This document shows, one piece after another, positions 1 to 12,363 of a stretch of 64,000 nucleotides of DNA. A program made the translations under genes and the position numbers. How positions within the stretch are numbered: position 1 is the first letter of the stretch; every line of letters starts with the position of its first letter. Origin of the DNA: Ahaetulla prasina (taxonomy: Eukaryota > Chordata > Lepidosauria > Squamata > Colubridae); contig NC_080541.1 in assembly GCF_028640845.1 (NCBI RefSeq), positions 159,782,502 through 159,846,501 on the forward strand, written 5' to 3'. Below the pieces are notes generated by a model. That model was not told where the DNA came from. It did not search any database and saw only the letters and a program-made list of their open reading frames with translations.

Positions 1-729
1 AAGTATATTCAATTATTGGTGCAATATAATATAAATAAAGTATAGCTTTTCTGTCAACTTGGTTGCTAACATAAGCTTCATTTCACATTGATAGCAAATA
101 ATACTTTCGTAAAAAGTCATTCAATCCACCCACAGTGAAATACAACAGCAGTCAACCACATCAAAAGAACAGCTGGCTCTTTAGTTGAAGTTTACTTTTC
201 ATAATGCATTCTTTCCATCCAAAAAAAGGGAGAGGGGAGAGAAAAATAAACTATTCCACAGCAATTTGTTTTGTTCCATTAATTGTTTTCGCTCTGTTTT
301 GTCCTCTTTACTTTTGCTTTTCTGAGGTGTTTGTATTAAACTATCATTTCTACATTATTTCACTTGGAATGATTTAAATTATCTAGAAAAACATCCAGAA
401 CACCAAAGTTAAAATTGATAGCATTGTTACCTGCCAAATTATACAAATTTATCCTACTGGATGGAATCACACAGTTGTATCAGCTGCGAGAGAACACTTT
501 AGTCTGAGCAAATGTGTGTCTATTTTTCTCAGCTCTACCCTACTGGAATTAATGGATGTGCTGTGCAGCCATGATTCAAGTGTTTCAAAATACTACTTAA
601 AGTGGCTTACTAAAAAAAAACTGAATTTAGCATTTTTTCCTAGTTTATAACTACTTTGTTTGGATTTATTTTTTAAAAAAATTGGAAGAATACTCTCTTG
701 GCCTCATTTATATATGAACTCAAATTCAT
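1..729. other. Intron 3 sequence, no gene seen
   Basis: AT-rich intronic DNA upstream of the first visible NEGR1 exon. I see no repeat family, exon or RNA gene that I can support. Confidence 0.5.
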
Positions 730-1183
730 ATCTTTATAAGATGTACCTTTTGCCGCAAGACAGCATGCGCATCGTAGACATGATCACATCCTGGACATAA
801 ACTGTTTTAACTCCTACCCTCAAAACAACGCTACAGAGCACTGCACATCAGAACAATTAGACACAAGAACAGTTTTTTCAAAACACCATCACTCTGCTAA
901 ACAATAATTTCCTCAACACTGTCAAACTATTTACTAAATCTGCACTACTATTAATCTTCTCATCATTCCTATCACTCATCTCCTCCCACTTATGACTGTA
1001 CAACTGTAACCTTGTTGCTTGTATTCTTACGATTTGTATTGACTGTTTCCTAATATGATTTGATTGCTTATTTGTACCCTATGACTATCATTAAGTCTTG
1101 AACCTTATGATTCTTGATGAATGTATCTTTTCCTTTATGTACACTGAGCACATATGCACCACATATGCACTTGGCCAATAAAT
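730..1183 (+). mobile_element. L3/CR1-like LINE 3' end
   Basis: This is the 3' untranslated part of a non-LTR retrotransposon. The diagnostic end is a block containing TTATGTACACTGAGCA, then CATATGCAC and GGCCAATAAATT, running directly into a pentanucleotide array. The same ending recurs at 2584-2732 and 40740-40898, and reversed at 61986-62100. The 5' limit is approximate, because the coding part is missing or too decayed to read. The family label follows LINEs known from snakes and is not a database result. Confidence 0.65.
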
Positions 1184-1242
1184 TATTCTATTCTATTCTA
1201 TTCTATTCTATTCTATTCTATTCTATTCTATTCTATTCTATT
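1184..1242 (+). repeat. (ATTCT)n pentanucleotide array
   Basis: About 11 near-perfect ATTCT units directly follow the LINE 3' end. The position implies that the array grew from the LINE's own tail. Confidence 0.95.
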
Positions 1243-2583
1243 AAAACAGAATTTTCTTAAAATAAAAAGTGTTCATGAAAAGAAAATAAGTGCACCATCT
1301 TCTAGACCTTGACAGAGTAACTGTAACTAACAAGAATAATAAAACTATAAAGTGATGGAGCAAGGAGTAATGGTTTTCAAATAAGTTGTGAGAGATTATG
1401 ATGTGACAAATCTTGGGGAGCTAAGTATAACAAAGAATAATAAAGGAAACATGAAATACTTCTTGGCTGTGATTATTTGGAAACCTTCAATGGGAATGGT
1501 CTTCATTAACCTTGGGATATAGTGGGGTAATTATGTTTCCTGATACTACATTGAGTTCTTCCATCTCTTTCAGGTCAAATTATATAGTTACTGATTAGAT
1601 GACCAAATGATTGGCTAGTGAATCTAAGAACCTTGTAGAATGTGCTTAAAAATTGGAGTTTGGAATGGAGAGTTGTAGCAAAAGGGATAAAAAGGAAGAG
1701 GAAGAAGGAAAAATAAGGAAAGGAAATAAGAGAAGCTAGCTAAATGTGTTTGGGTGAATGTGTGTGTAAGCGGGAAAATGAGAATGATAGCATGAAACTC
1801 CAGTTCTGCTCTTTAACATTTGAAGCTTTTAAATTCTTCTCTGAAGATCATATCAGATTTAAAGTTTAATGAAACACAGCTTCATAGCTTCATATTGGTG
1901 TAGAAAGCTATGAATTTGATTGCATATTCAAGGGCAAGTCCCATTACTCTTAGAATCTGGTATGTTCAAAATGAAATAGGTTGTTCAGTTTTTGGGTAGC
2001 ATGTGGAGTATCTCCAGACATTGTGGTTTGTAACATATTTGAATCAGAATAATATTTATCTTTGGAAAATTAATGTTACCAAAGCTACTTTTTGGAGAAG
2101 ATGTCTGGGTGCAGTGGCAGCTTCAATTTTAGATAGGATTTTATTTCAAGGATTAATTTCCAAACCAGTTACATTAAGAATTAGGTTGAACAAGATTCAA
2201 CACGTAATTAGAACAGATACAATCATATATTGTTGTTAAACAAAAGTTCTCCTATGAATCTAACTGCTTATAATATATTGAATTGTGTAGCTGCTATGAC
2301 TTAAAGTACATATTTGGTGTATGTGTCAGATTATTTTTTCTGGTCCAAGTGGAGCTTTATATTTTGTAAAAGTCAATATATACTGAGGTATATTAGTGAA
2401 TGTTCATTTTACAAGCTACAAGGCTGTTCAACTCAACTAGCAGATGGCCATAGAATTATTTGTAGTATGCTAAAGTTAGCTAATGCTAAACTGTTATAAA
2501 ATTTATGTGTCTTTTTTTCATCGGCTAGTCACTGTTATAACAATGCTGCTAAAATGAGATTATTCTGGGCCACTCGGTATAAA
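1243..2583. other. Intron 3 sequence, no gene seen
   Basis: AT-rich intronic DNA with a purine-rich patch near 1675-1740. Short open frames here have no recognisable domains. Confidence 0.5.
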
Positions 2584-2732
2584 CCAGTTAAATTGCAACC
2601 TATGACCATCATTTGTGTTGTAAATGTTGTACCTTTGATGAAGGTTTTTTTTCTTCTTTTTCTTTTATGTACACTGAGAGCATATGCACCAAAACATATT
2701 CCTTGTGTGTCCAATCACACTTCACCAATAAA
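2584..2732 (+). mobile_element. L3/CR1-like LINE 3' end
   Basis: A short, strongly 5'-truncated copy of the family seen at 730-1183. It has TTATGTACACTGAGAGCATA, CCTTGTGTGTCCAATCACAC and ACCAATAAATT just before the array. Only the last ~150 bp remain. Confidence 0.7.
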
Positions 2733-2790
2733 TTCTATTCTATTCTATTCTATTCTATTCTATTCTATTCTATTCTATTCTATTCTATTG
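2733..2790 (+). repeat. (ATTCT)n pentanucleotide array
   Basis: About 11 ATTCT units attached to the LINE tail at 2584-2732. This is a second independent locus with the same tail expansion. Confidence 0.95.
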
Positions 2791-3173
2791 ACAGAATCTT
2801 GCACGTCTGAAAATACAATCCTTTCCCCTGCTTCCTTTACAGCCCAAAACTAGGGAGGGTCTCTTCAGAGTCTCTTACCCTCCCCACTACCCAGTTTCCA
2901 ACTTTGCTGTTTCTTATCTGACCATTTCCATGGCAGTGTCTGTTTCCCAGATTCCCAAAGTCTTTTCCACATACCATTACACTTGTACAATGTGAGATTG
3001 TTTTCTGAGCACAAGAAAAGAAGTAAAATGTACTCATTTTTCATTTTAGAAATAGTTCTGTCAGCAGAACTTTTGTGTAGCACATTGTTTATATCTGAAT
3101 AAGATTCATTCAGCTCCAGTTCCTTTTCCACCAGATTTCCTATTTTTGACATCTTTTTCTTCTTTCATTTCAG
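2791..3173 (+). other. NEGR1: End of intron 3 with splice acceptor
   Basis: Intron sequence ending in a pyrimidine tract (TTTTTCTTCTTTCATTTCAG) whose AG at 3172-3173 is the acceptor of the first visible NEGR1 exon. No other feature is seen. Confidence 0.8.
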
Positions 3174-3305
3174 CCAAACCCTTTGAAAATGGACAATACT
3201 TGGACATCTATGGAATTACAAGAGACCAAGCTGGGGAGTATGAATGTAGTGCTGAAAACGATGTCTCAGTTCCAGATGTGAAAAAAGTAAAAGTCACAGT
3301 AAACT
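3174..3305 (+). CDS. NEGR1: NEGR1 exon (end of Ig domain 2)
   Basis: An internal exon of neuronal growth regulator 1, an IgLON-family, GPI-anchored adhesion molecule with three Ig domains that acts on neuronal surfaces. The exon starts with two bases of a split codon and ends with one base of the next, followed by GTAAGT. The frame reads from [19 protein letters not shown] through [10 protein letters not shown] to VKVTVN. The D-x-G-x-Y-x-C signature carries the second cysteine of an I-set Ig domain, here Ig2. The match to NEGR1 proper, rather than LSAMP, OPCML or NTM, rests on my memory of the vertebrate sequence over this peptide and the next two exons. By analogy with the seven-exon mammalian gene this is exon 4. 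No stop or frameshift is present, so the gene looks functional. Confidence 0.95.
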
Positions 3306-4426
3306 GTAAGTCATGACTTTTTGTTTTTTTAAAATGAATCATTAAGTACATTGTGATTTTTTAGAAGCAAAAAGCAGTTGTCAATAAATGATTAAATGTG
3401 ATGTAAATTCTGTATAAAGATTACACTAGCTGAGAAGCATAGCAATAGTCTCTGCCCACAACTTGTATGTCTTCTGGAGAAGGTCATTGACCTTTTGTAC
3501 CAGTGGAAACTCTTGGCAGTTCTTACAATAACTTACATTTCATGAGCATGCGTTATTCCCAGCCACACCGTCTCAAAAAGATTTATTTTGAAAGCCTTTC
3601 CCATCCATCCGGAGAGTTCTTCAACATGCTGGTTTGCTGGGCTGCCTATTCATTTATTCCACTCTTTCTTTCTGAATTGGAAATGTTTACTAATTTCTGT
3701 CCTTGATAAGAAGAGAACAGAACTCCATAGATTTTAGCAAGATTTCCACAAAACATGGCCATTACATGACAGAAAACTGAAAATGAGTGAAGACTGTGAG
3801 AACCTTTCATTCCCCACTGTTACGTTTGGGGCCAATGCCTATGTGCGCATATGTGTATGTGTGTATGTGTATGAAGAAATTAAATTATAAAAGTACAAGC
3901 AAAAAGATTTAATCCTAATTTTTAAATACACATTCTGAAATGTTAGACAGAAAAATTTACTTACATAAAATATTGTAATATGGTTCCCTAATAACAAATT
4001 CAAACTTTCTGTAGATTTTTTAAATTTATAATGAAGAAAATGATAATAAATAAAACCCTATTGTACTTTATTTAAACTGATTTGTATTTTCCTTGTTTCA
4101 TCCTTTTGCAAAATTCTAAAGTCCATGTCTGTGATAGTTTCAGTAATAAAATTGTTTTGACTTGCTGCATATTAAGTTTAAGTTTGAGTGGAAAAAAACT
4201 CAGTTTAATTTTAAATGATAGGAGCTGTGACAGTGAGATCTTGAGGAGATGAGGAAAATGTACAGTTATCTTAGTGGCCATTCCTTCTTGCACACTTAAT
4301 ACCTTTCAGATTATAATCGTGTTTATGTACTCAAACACAAATAGTTCTCCATTAGGTTTAATATTAACATACCACTAATTTATTGTTTCAGGAAAAATGC
4401 AGTAAAAAAAATGTAGTTCTTATGAT
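3306..4426 (+). other. NEGR1: Start of NEGR1 intron 4
   Basis: Begins with the consensus donor GTAAGT. The intron runs to 42036 (38.7 kb). This part is AT-rich with a short TG-rich run near 3840-3875. No other feature is supported. Confidence 0.6.
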
Positions 4427-4960
4427 GGGCTGATGCATCTCAATCTTGGCAGCTGTCAGATGTGTGGACTTCAATTCCCAGAATTCCCCAGCCAGCAGAC
4501 ACTGCCCTAAGAGAAATGAAGTAATACATCCCCATATTGCCAAAAGAAATACGGTACTTAAGAAGCCACTTTGTGTCTTGAATTAGGAGACGGGTAGCAC
4601 CTTTTCAGACTAATTATTAAATAAGACTAAAGCCACAAATGTTAACTACAGAACACTATTAGGATAATATAGTAGATGGATGATTTAGATTGATGAGGGA
4701 TGAAGTGGGGAGATGAAATGGTTATACCCATGCAAGTTATATCTAAAACACATTGCAAATACCATATGAATTTATAATTAAAAACTCATTGTTTTTGTAC
4801 AGAACTTCTGAAATCTTCTGATGTATGTCAGTTCTTCAATATTTACTCAATTCTGTTGGTAGAGGTTTTTGTTCCAAAACAGCTGCTTTGATATACTTTA
4901 GGAATTCTGGGAATTGAAGTCCACACATCTTAAAGTAACTGAAGTTGAAGAACACCAGTC
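4427..4960. mobile_element. hAT-like non-autonomous DNA element (possible pair of ends)
   Basis: Two inverted copies of one motif bound this region. Near 4440-4500 it reads ATCTCAATCTTGGCAG then GTGTGGACTTCAATTCCCAG. Near 4905-4950 it reads in reverse: CTGGGAATTGAAGTCCACAC, then a decayed GTTGAAGAACACC. The same terminal consensus recurs at 47831-48066 and in the 67-bp element at 22759-23340. I could not read a clear target duplication, so these may be two separate relics. Confidence 0.45.
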
Positions 4961-5929
4961 AAACTATTGTCCAGTCATAACTGCAAAACTCAGAACAGGT
5001 TTTGTTTTAGCATTTTGAGGTAGAAAATGGGAAATCTGCAGCTTAGGTCCTAAAATAAGGAGGCATGGTATTTTTAAAAAAAAATAGAACTCCCCCACCC
5101 TCTACAATTTTTGAAAAGCCTGAAAAACTTGATTGTATAGATATGCTTGAAAAATGTCTGTTTTGTATCAGTTAATTCATCTATTGACATTGTAAGTCCA
5201 GAAGTTGATGTGGGCATCTTCTTGTCATTTGTTTGCCTGTTAAGCAAACTACCCGAATTTACTTGGCTTTGACACTACCTCCAAGGCATGATCATATATT
5301 AACATATTTGCCAGAGAGAGGTTTTTTCTTTAGTAGAAATATGATATTAAAAAAATAGCTCAGGAATTTATCCCCACCAAAACAAAATAAAGCCTCATCA
5401 ATAGGACTCTTTTATAAGCTAGTGTTTCATGGTAATGCATTGTTCACCTTCAAATGCTATTTTTTTAATGTGTAAGGTTTTCTTCCTCTCAATGGGAAAC
5501 ATTCAGATATGTAACCCCACTTCTCTGTAAATTCCCAGCACTTGAATAATCTAGAATGTGCTCCAAAAAAACTATGACTGTATTCACTGAACTCTTAGTT
5601 TTTCTGAATCTGACTTTAACATATAGCTTGGTCAGCCTTATCTGCATGTTCTTGTGAGAGCCTGTCATACTACTAGCAATTGTCAATGAGGTTTCAACCA
5701 GCTATTGCCTGTAGCTAGATTAGGAGTATTGGAATTCTTCCTGGATTGCCCAGAGCTGCCTCATTATATCAGTTTCCATTTTCTGTCTGCTTAGGAATAA
5801 ATATATATCTGTAAACTGTATATAGTACATATACTTTATATCTACTCAGACCCAACTTTAAATTCCATTAGAAAAATGGATTCTATTGAAATCCAACATC
5901 ATTTACTATTTTGGCATTTTCCTTAAATC
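4961..5929. other. Intron 4 sequence, no gene seen
   Basis: AT-rich intronic DNA. No repeat or exon is recognised. Confidence 0.5.
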
Positions 5930-5937
5930 TTCTATAA

Positions 5938-7880
5938 CAGGGGTGTCAAAGTCAATTTCATTGATGGTTGCATCAAGGTTGTGTTTGACCTTGGGGGCCA
6001 GGGTGGGTGTGGCCATGGTAGGCATGGCCAGCTTGATATCACTGGTGTCGGGGCCAACTATGGCCCAAACGCTCTGCCAGCAAAAAAAGGCTTCTGAGCT
6101 CCGTTTTTGGCTGGGATAGCCTCCTGCAACCTTCTGCTAGCAAAAATGGAACTCGGGAGGGCTGCATGCGCCCCTTGCAAGCTGCATTTTCAGCTGGAAT
6201 CACCTCCTGCAACCCTCTGCCAGGGAAAATGGAGCTTTGGAGGGCCGTGTATGGTCTTTGTGAGCCCTGTGTTTGGCTGGAATGGACTCCAAACCTCTGC
6301 CTGCAAAAACAAAACTCGGCGGGCCACGCACAGCTCTCTCGAGCTTCGTTTTTACTGGCAGAGGTACCATGGGCTGTTTCCAGGGTGACCCCATGGTCTA
6401 GCACTGAGACGGCTTTGGTCGCGTTGGTGGATGATCTCTGGAGGGCCAGGGATAGGGGTTATTCCTCTGCCTTGGTCCTATTAGACCTCTCAGCGGCTTT
6501 TGATACCATCGACCATGGTATCCTGCTGCACCGGTGGAAGGGATTGGGAGTGGGAGGCACCATTTATCGGTGGTTCTCCTCCTATCTCTCCGATCGGTTG
6601 CAGACGGTGTTGACGGGGGGGGCAGAGGTCGGCCCCGAGATGCCTCACTTGTGGGGTGCCTCAGGGGTCGATTCTCTCACCCCTCTTGTTCAACATCTAT
6701 ATGAAGCCACTGGGTGAGATCATCAGTGGTTTCGGTGTGAGGTACCAGCTGTACGCTGATGACACTCAGCTGTACTTTTCCACACCGGACCACCCCAACG
6801 AAGCTATCGAGGTGTTGTCCCGGTGTCTGGAAGCTGTACGGGTCTGGATGGGGAGAAACAGGCTCAAGCTCAATCCCTCCAAGACGGAGTGGCTGTGGAT
6901 GCTGGCTTCCCGGTACAGTCAGCTGCAGCCGCGGCTGACTGTTGGGGGCAAGTCATTGGCCCCAATGGAGAGGGTGCACAACTTGGGCGTCCTCCTGGAT
7001 GGACGGCTATCTTTCGAAGACCATTTGACGGCCGTCTCCAGGAGAGCTTTTTACCAGGTTCGCCTGGTTCGCCAGTTGCGCCCCTTTCTAGACCGGGATG
7101 CCCTATGCACGGTCACTCATGCTCTCGTGACATCTCGTCTGGATTACTGCAATGCTCTCTACATGGGGGTCCCCTTGAGGAGCACCCGGAGACTCCAGGT
7201 AGTTCAGAATGCGGCTGCGCGGGTGATAGAGGGAGCCCCTCGTGGCTCCCACGTAACACTTCTCCTGCGCAGACTGCACTGGCTGCCTGTGGCCTTCCGG
7301 GTGCACTTCAAGGTTTTGGTAATGATCTTCAAAGCGCTCCATGGCATAGGGCCGGGTTACTTACGGGACCGTCTGCTGCCACCGAATGCCTCTCACCGAC
7401 CCGTGCGCTCTCACAGAGAGGGACTCCTCAGGGTGCCGTCGGCCAGGCAGTGCTGACTGGCGACACCCAGGGGAAGGGCCTTTTCTGTGGGGGCCCCCAC
7501 CCTCTGGAACGAGCTTCCCCCAGGACTTCGCCAACTTCCTGACCTTCGAACCTTCCGCCACGAGCTTAAGACACATCTATTTATCTGCGCAGGACTGGAC
7601 TAGAATTTTAAATTTTAAATGTTTAAATTTTAAATTTGGTTTTAAATGGGGTTTTATTATTTATAGCTCTATTTTAAATATTCGGCCTATGTAATAAGTT
7701 TTTTAATTTAATGTTTTTATCTTGTACATATGTATGTTTTTTAGGTGGCTGTAAACCGCCCTGAATCCCTAGGGAGATAGGGCGGAATAAAAGTACGAAT
7801 AATAAATAAAAATAAATAAATAAGATCTAAGCACCACACAGGCTGGATCCAGCCCGTGGGCCTTGAGTTTGACAGCCCTG
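5938..7880. mobile_element. Non-autonomous hAT element split by a CR1 LINE
   Basis: The ends are CAGGGGTGTCAAA at 5938 and TTTGACAGCCCTG ending at 7880. They are flanked by identical 8-bp target duplications TTCTATAA (5930-5937 and 7881-7888), the hAT hallmark. The left part (about 5938-6385) contains imperfect ~80-bp internal repeats built on a CTCTGC...AAAATGGA motif. The rest is a CR1 inserted near the right end. Related ends lie at 10303, 48406, 60135 and 60516. No transposase is present, so mobilisation would have needed a partner element. Confidence 0.85.
6385..7812 (+). pseudogene. CR1 LINE ORF2 fragment (reverse transcriptase C-terminal half)
   Basis: A 5'-truncated CR1 retrotransposon. 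The reverse-transcriptase fingers/palm start in the frame of TETALVALVDDLWRARDRG, with the first catalytic motif LLDLSAAFDTIDH. After a +1 frameshift near 6655 it continues as MPQGSILSPLLFNIYMKPLG and the catalytic YADDTQLYF (about 6750-6780), then CR1 C-terminal motifs (TSRLDYCNALYMG, LHWLPVAFRVHFKVL). A CGA-to-TGA change at 7454-7456 stops the frame, but the same frame carries on as GRAFSVGAPTLWNELPPGL to about 7600. The 3' end has TAAACCGCCCTGAATCCC and an (AATAAATA) tail, typical of squamate CR1. With only one shift and one CpG-type stop, the copy is fairly young. It is inactive. Confidence 0.9.
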
Positions 7881-7888
7881 TTCTATAA

Positions 7889-10294
7889 CATTAGTTACAG
7901 ATCTTCTGTGACTTATGCAGTTATAGAATCTGAATACATTTGATCGTCACAAGGTATTGGTTAATATAAAATATGCCCTACTTTGAACTCTCCATCAATA
8001 TCTTGCTGGCAATTTGGAAATAGGATATTGGGCTATACAGGTCTTTTGCTGGATATAATACAGTGCTTTTCATTCTTGCTTGAAACATTCAAATATAGTT
8101 TACAAGATAAATGGCTTGTGGTAGATATACTGATCTCAAACTTCCTAAAGCAGTCCAAAATTCCATAATAATTTAATAGTCCAGTGAAGCAAAACAGGAT
8201 CTTTTTTAATGCAGTTCATATAAACTTGACTTTCAGATCTGTCCAACTCTTTGCAAGGATAAAGGAAACAAGATAACATCCTGGTTCAAACTGTACTGTA
8301 CCAATCCTTCCATCCATTTCATCTATGGTTCTTTCTTTTTCTAATACCCCACCTTAAATATTAGAGAAATCTCATAAAAGCATAGCACATTGTCAGACCA
8401 AGCTGTGTATTTGAACTACAGTATATTGTTACTTACATATATCACAGGTCATCTGACTCTAGAGAATAAAGGTTACTGCCTTTCCTGCCAGATGAAAGGA
8501 AGATTTTTGTGTAAACTGTTGTATTATCAAGGGTAAAAAGTCCAGCTAGGAGAAAGATCATGATCCCTTGGTTTTTGATGTGAAAATTTTGTATCATTTA
8601 CCACTCCACTGCCTTTGGACATATTGAACAGGATTCTGGTTTTTTTTCCCCCTATATTGCTGTAAATCCGAGGTAGCTGCCCCAAAATCGATGACATTAT
8701 ATCAGATTTATGGTCGTATTGGAAAGTGCAATTTGTCCTAATGGCCTTGGCTCTAGAATTGTAATTAAAATAGCTGTAAATGTTGATAGATGGTGGAAAG
8801 TATACATGGAAGCCTTGATTCACTGAGGAAATTTTAACAAACTGCAACTCTTGCAAGAGAGACTTCATGATCTCTGTATCATGCAAATCACCATATGCCT
8901 AGCAAGAGAGTTAACTCATCAAGATATAACAGCCATTGCACTCACCAGATGTGTGTTTAACAAAAACAGCTGCAGGCTGGAAGCTGCTTAGAGTCAGAGA
9001 AATGATTTATGGGTGTGTCTGCATTTTAATTTTCAATGAATATATATGTTAATGTTTGAAAACAAATTCCCATAATGTCCTAATCTACTTTGTTGCTTTC
9101 ATTGCATCTAATTCTGAAGTCATTTTGCTAAGGAGTGTGTGAGGGAAATAGTATATTTAGCCTCTTTTTTACTGCCTATTTACCAATGCAGTACATAAGT
9201 CTCTATGAATAAGGAAAGATAGACTTATTCATGCAGGTTTTGGAAAGAGAAGATAATTCATACATTTTTTAAAAAATTGTTCTTCCTTGCAAAATAAGGA
9301 TGTAGAAAGGTTCTTGAATTGCAATTTGAGCAAGGAAGTGGGGTATTAAGCACTTGCAAACCTTCAGAATTTTTCTTTTTCATGCCAACAAGAGGTCCAC
9401 CCAGACTGGATATACAGCCTAATAATTCTTGGTTACTATCAAACAATGGTGCTGTCAGGCTGCAGTGAGACTTGGAAGTGATGAAAGAAATAGAGTGATA
9501 GAGGGGGGAAAAAACACCCCCACTTTGTTGAAAGCACCAAATTCAAGCAAGCATTTCTCACAGAATAATGTGAGAAATGTGAGAAATAAAAACAGATTTT
9601 TCAAACCCTGGGGAGTGAAGCTCATTTCTGCTGCTCAAGCTATTTTCTGTGGAGATGACACCAATAAATGAAGCCCAAACGAAGCTAGAAGATATAAAGA
9701 ATAGACACTTTTAACAGGAACAAAATTTCATTATCCAAGAAACAAACCGATAGAGTTATGGCTACTTGAGCAAACCATTCACATTTATATATATTTTTTA
9801 TTCAAATAATGTTTTTAAATTTCTTTCAACAGTAAATGATTTACTATATGAACTTTATTCAGTAGAAACACTGTTAGGCATTAAATATTACAAAAACACT
9901 ATGTATCCTTTCTATCCATAGGGATTTTCTCCATCCTCATTCCTTCCCACATTTTAATTTTTAATGAGCCCAAACTTGTAACACTTAAGTTTTTTTAAAA
10001 AAAAGAGGGCTATTGTGGACAAGCAGTAGCAGTAATGATCACTATATGAGAAAGATCATTTACAGGTAGCAAAAGCAGCTGAGAAATAATGAGCATTGTT
10101 GATGTCACTGACGATGGAGTACATTTTTTACCTAAAGCATGTCATTCCAAAATAGTGGCTCTCTGCACAAAGCAAAGGGACTGTGCATGCACATACATAT
10201 GAAGAAAATCAGATGCAGTATCTGCAGTAGTCATATGCAGCTGAATAAAAGACACAGCTGTTCTAATGATTTGAAAAGGGGGGAGGTGTTGTGG
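7889..10294. other. Intron 4 sequence, no gene seen
   Basis: About 2.4 kb of AT-rich intron with no recognisable repeat or exon. The longest open frame (8527-8886, minus, 119 codons) has no domain I recognise, and I treat it as chance. Confidence 0.5.
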
Positions 10295-10302
10295 ATCTAG
10301 AT

Positions 10303-10438
10303 TAGGGGTGTCAAACTTGTGTCGTCACAGCAGCGTCACGTGACGCATCAAGTCTGTTTTTCCCCTTTGCTAAACGGGCATGGGTGTAGGTCAGCGCATA
10401 ACGCATCCGGCCAGTGGGCCACAAGTTTGACAGCCCTG
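10303..10438. mobile_element. Short hAT MITE
   Basis: Ends TAGGGGTGTCAAACTTG and CAAGTTTGACAGCCCTG are near-perfect inverted repeats of the family at 5938-7880. The flanking 8-mers ATCTAGAT and GTCTAGAG match at 6 of 8 positions, as expected of an aged target duplication. The interior holds CACGTGACGCATC, shared with the copies at 60135 and 60516. Confidence 0.75.
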
Positions 10439-10446
10439 GTCTAGAG

Positions 10447-11900
10447 AAAGACCTGTATTTTTCAGTACATTTATACATGCCTGTCATTCACAGTTCCTGG
10501 GGTTTACCCATCGTTATTGTAAATCCTCTGAATGATATATGCTTTGATTTCCTTCTAAAAGTCCCATGAAGCAGTGACCTCAGTGGAATGCAGTTCATTT
10601 CTCTTCTGACCAAAACATTTTACCATTTACCGTACTGTAGAAATTCTGTCTACACAAACTAAAAATCAGTTCTGAGCAACTATGCAGCATAAACAAAAGA
10701 CCTATTTTTTAATATTGGATATTCATTTTTATGTCGTAAACAATTGTTCAGCCTTCCAAATGTATGCAAGGAAAAAAATTATCCCCATTAAGTGATTTTT
10801 CATATGTGAAGATTTGTATTTCTTTTCCTTCTGAGACATTGCAGTAAAACTTCTGTTTGTTCTTTCTGTTTTTGTTCTGTTTTGATTGTGCCAATTATGT
10901 TTTTTAATTAAATATGTCATCAAGTCTTTGTTTTAAAAAGATAACTTTATAAATATGATAGGTGTTGGTAGATATATGGTGGGAAGTAGATGAGCAGGAG
11001 TATACATGCATGCGTTCTTTACAGTATGTGCAATTAGTAGTAGAGGGAATGTTTAATTGCTAGCGATAATACCATTCCAGCAGAATTAAAATAAATAATC
11101 TGTGTTTTATTTTGTCAGCAAGGTTTTATTTGCATTTTTAATTGTAAGGCGGATGCTGATTTATAGTTTACCTGGGTTTAGAACTCTAGGTTAATGTAGC
11201 AAGATGTGAATATGCCATCTGAAATATTGGCTGGGATTTACACACACACAGGAGCTTTGCTACTAAGTCGTTTGGGAGGTCAATATGTAATTTCAAAAAA
11301 ATAAGTATTAATGAAGTTATTAAATTCTTAAATTTCTAGAAATTGAAGCTGGAATCCTGGAATGTTTTAAGACAAGACTTTTCAGTTTCTAATCTAGACA
11401 CAATTGGAATTGAGAAGTATGATTCTCACAGAAAGCCTTTGTTATATCCTCTATCCTAAGTGCATATTTTGGGTGACTGTTGTGATTGTCTTTCCCCTTG
11501 GGAATGGGGAAGGAACAAATTGTTAATTTGATTTTTTGGGAAAAGACAACTCAGTCCTGAAAAATAGGATAGCATGAGAATGAAACTCAAGATAATATTA
11601 CCTTGATTTTCTTTGGTATAAGATGGGGCATAGAGAAAGTATTTCAGGCTTTCATGTTTCTGTTTCGCTATCCTACAACAATAAACTGATGCCTGGAAAC
11701 TCAAGCATGGCTGTTTCTTGACCCTGCCTATCTTGAAGAGCTGACAAAAAATGAAATTTCATTGTTTAGTTTAGCATACATTTATGAAGGGGGTGGAGAG
11801 ACTATTTATGGCTACAATTAGTTCCATACTGCATAGCTTACATACAAATCAAAAATATAAAAGATAGCACTTAGAAGGAACAGGGGGAAATTGTCTTAGA
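10447..11900. other. Intron 4 sequence, no gene seen
   Basis: AT-rich intronic DNA without recognisable repeats or exons. Confidence 0.5.
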
Positions 11901-12180
11901 ATACCATAGAATAACAGAGTTGGAAGGGGTCTTAGAGGTCTTCTAGTCCAACCCCCTGCTGAAGCAAGTAACCCTATACCATTTCAGACGGGTGGCTGTC
12001 CAGTTTCTTCTTAAAAGCCTCCAGTGAGGTAGCACCTTCTTCAACTTCTGAACGCAAGCTGTTCCACTTGTTGATTGTTCTCATTGTCAGGAAATTTCTC
12101 CTTAGTTCTAGGTTGCTTCTCTCCTTGATTAGCTTCCATTCGTTTCTTATCTTAGAATTCGGATTTCTTCGTTGCTAGAA
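11901..12180 (-). mobile_element. CR1 LINE 3' end
   Basis: The start reads ATAGAATAACAGAGTTGGAA, then TCTAGTCCAACCCCCTGCTG. This is the reverse complement of the classic amniote CR1 3' end with its ATTCTATG tail. Similar minus-strand copies lie at 13819-14260 and 37541-38010. It is 5'-truncated and has no reading frame. Confidence 0.75.
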
Positions 12181-12363
12181 AATGTGCAATTATATTTCTT
12201 TGGTTGTCTTTAAATGAAGAAAAATATATCCAACACAAAGCAGAATAAAATCAACCTAGGCAGCGGCAAAATAGAATCATAAATAAGAACTTCTCACATG
12301 CTGTTATAGTACTAGAGCATTACAGTTTGGCAAGAAATGCAGTCAGAAATGCAAACAAGGCAC

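Noticed and set aside
1184..2853. Pentanucleotide arrays as CRISPR-like or satellite systems
   Set aside because: Units are 5 bp, without spacers, and attached to LINE tails in a vertebrate intron.
6039..6404. Overlapping open frames in the hAT left part
   Set aside because: They follow imperfect ~80-bp internal repeats on both strands and show no transposase motifs.
8527..8886. 119-codon minus-strand frame
   Set aside because: No recognisable motif, no splice or promoter context, and length within chance for a 64-kb window.
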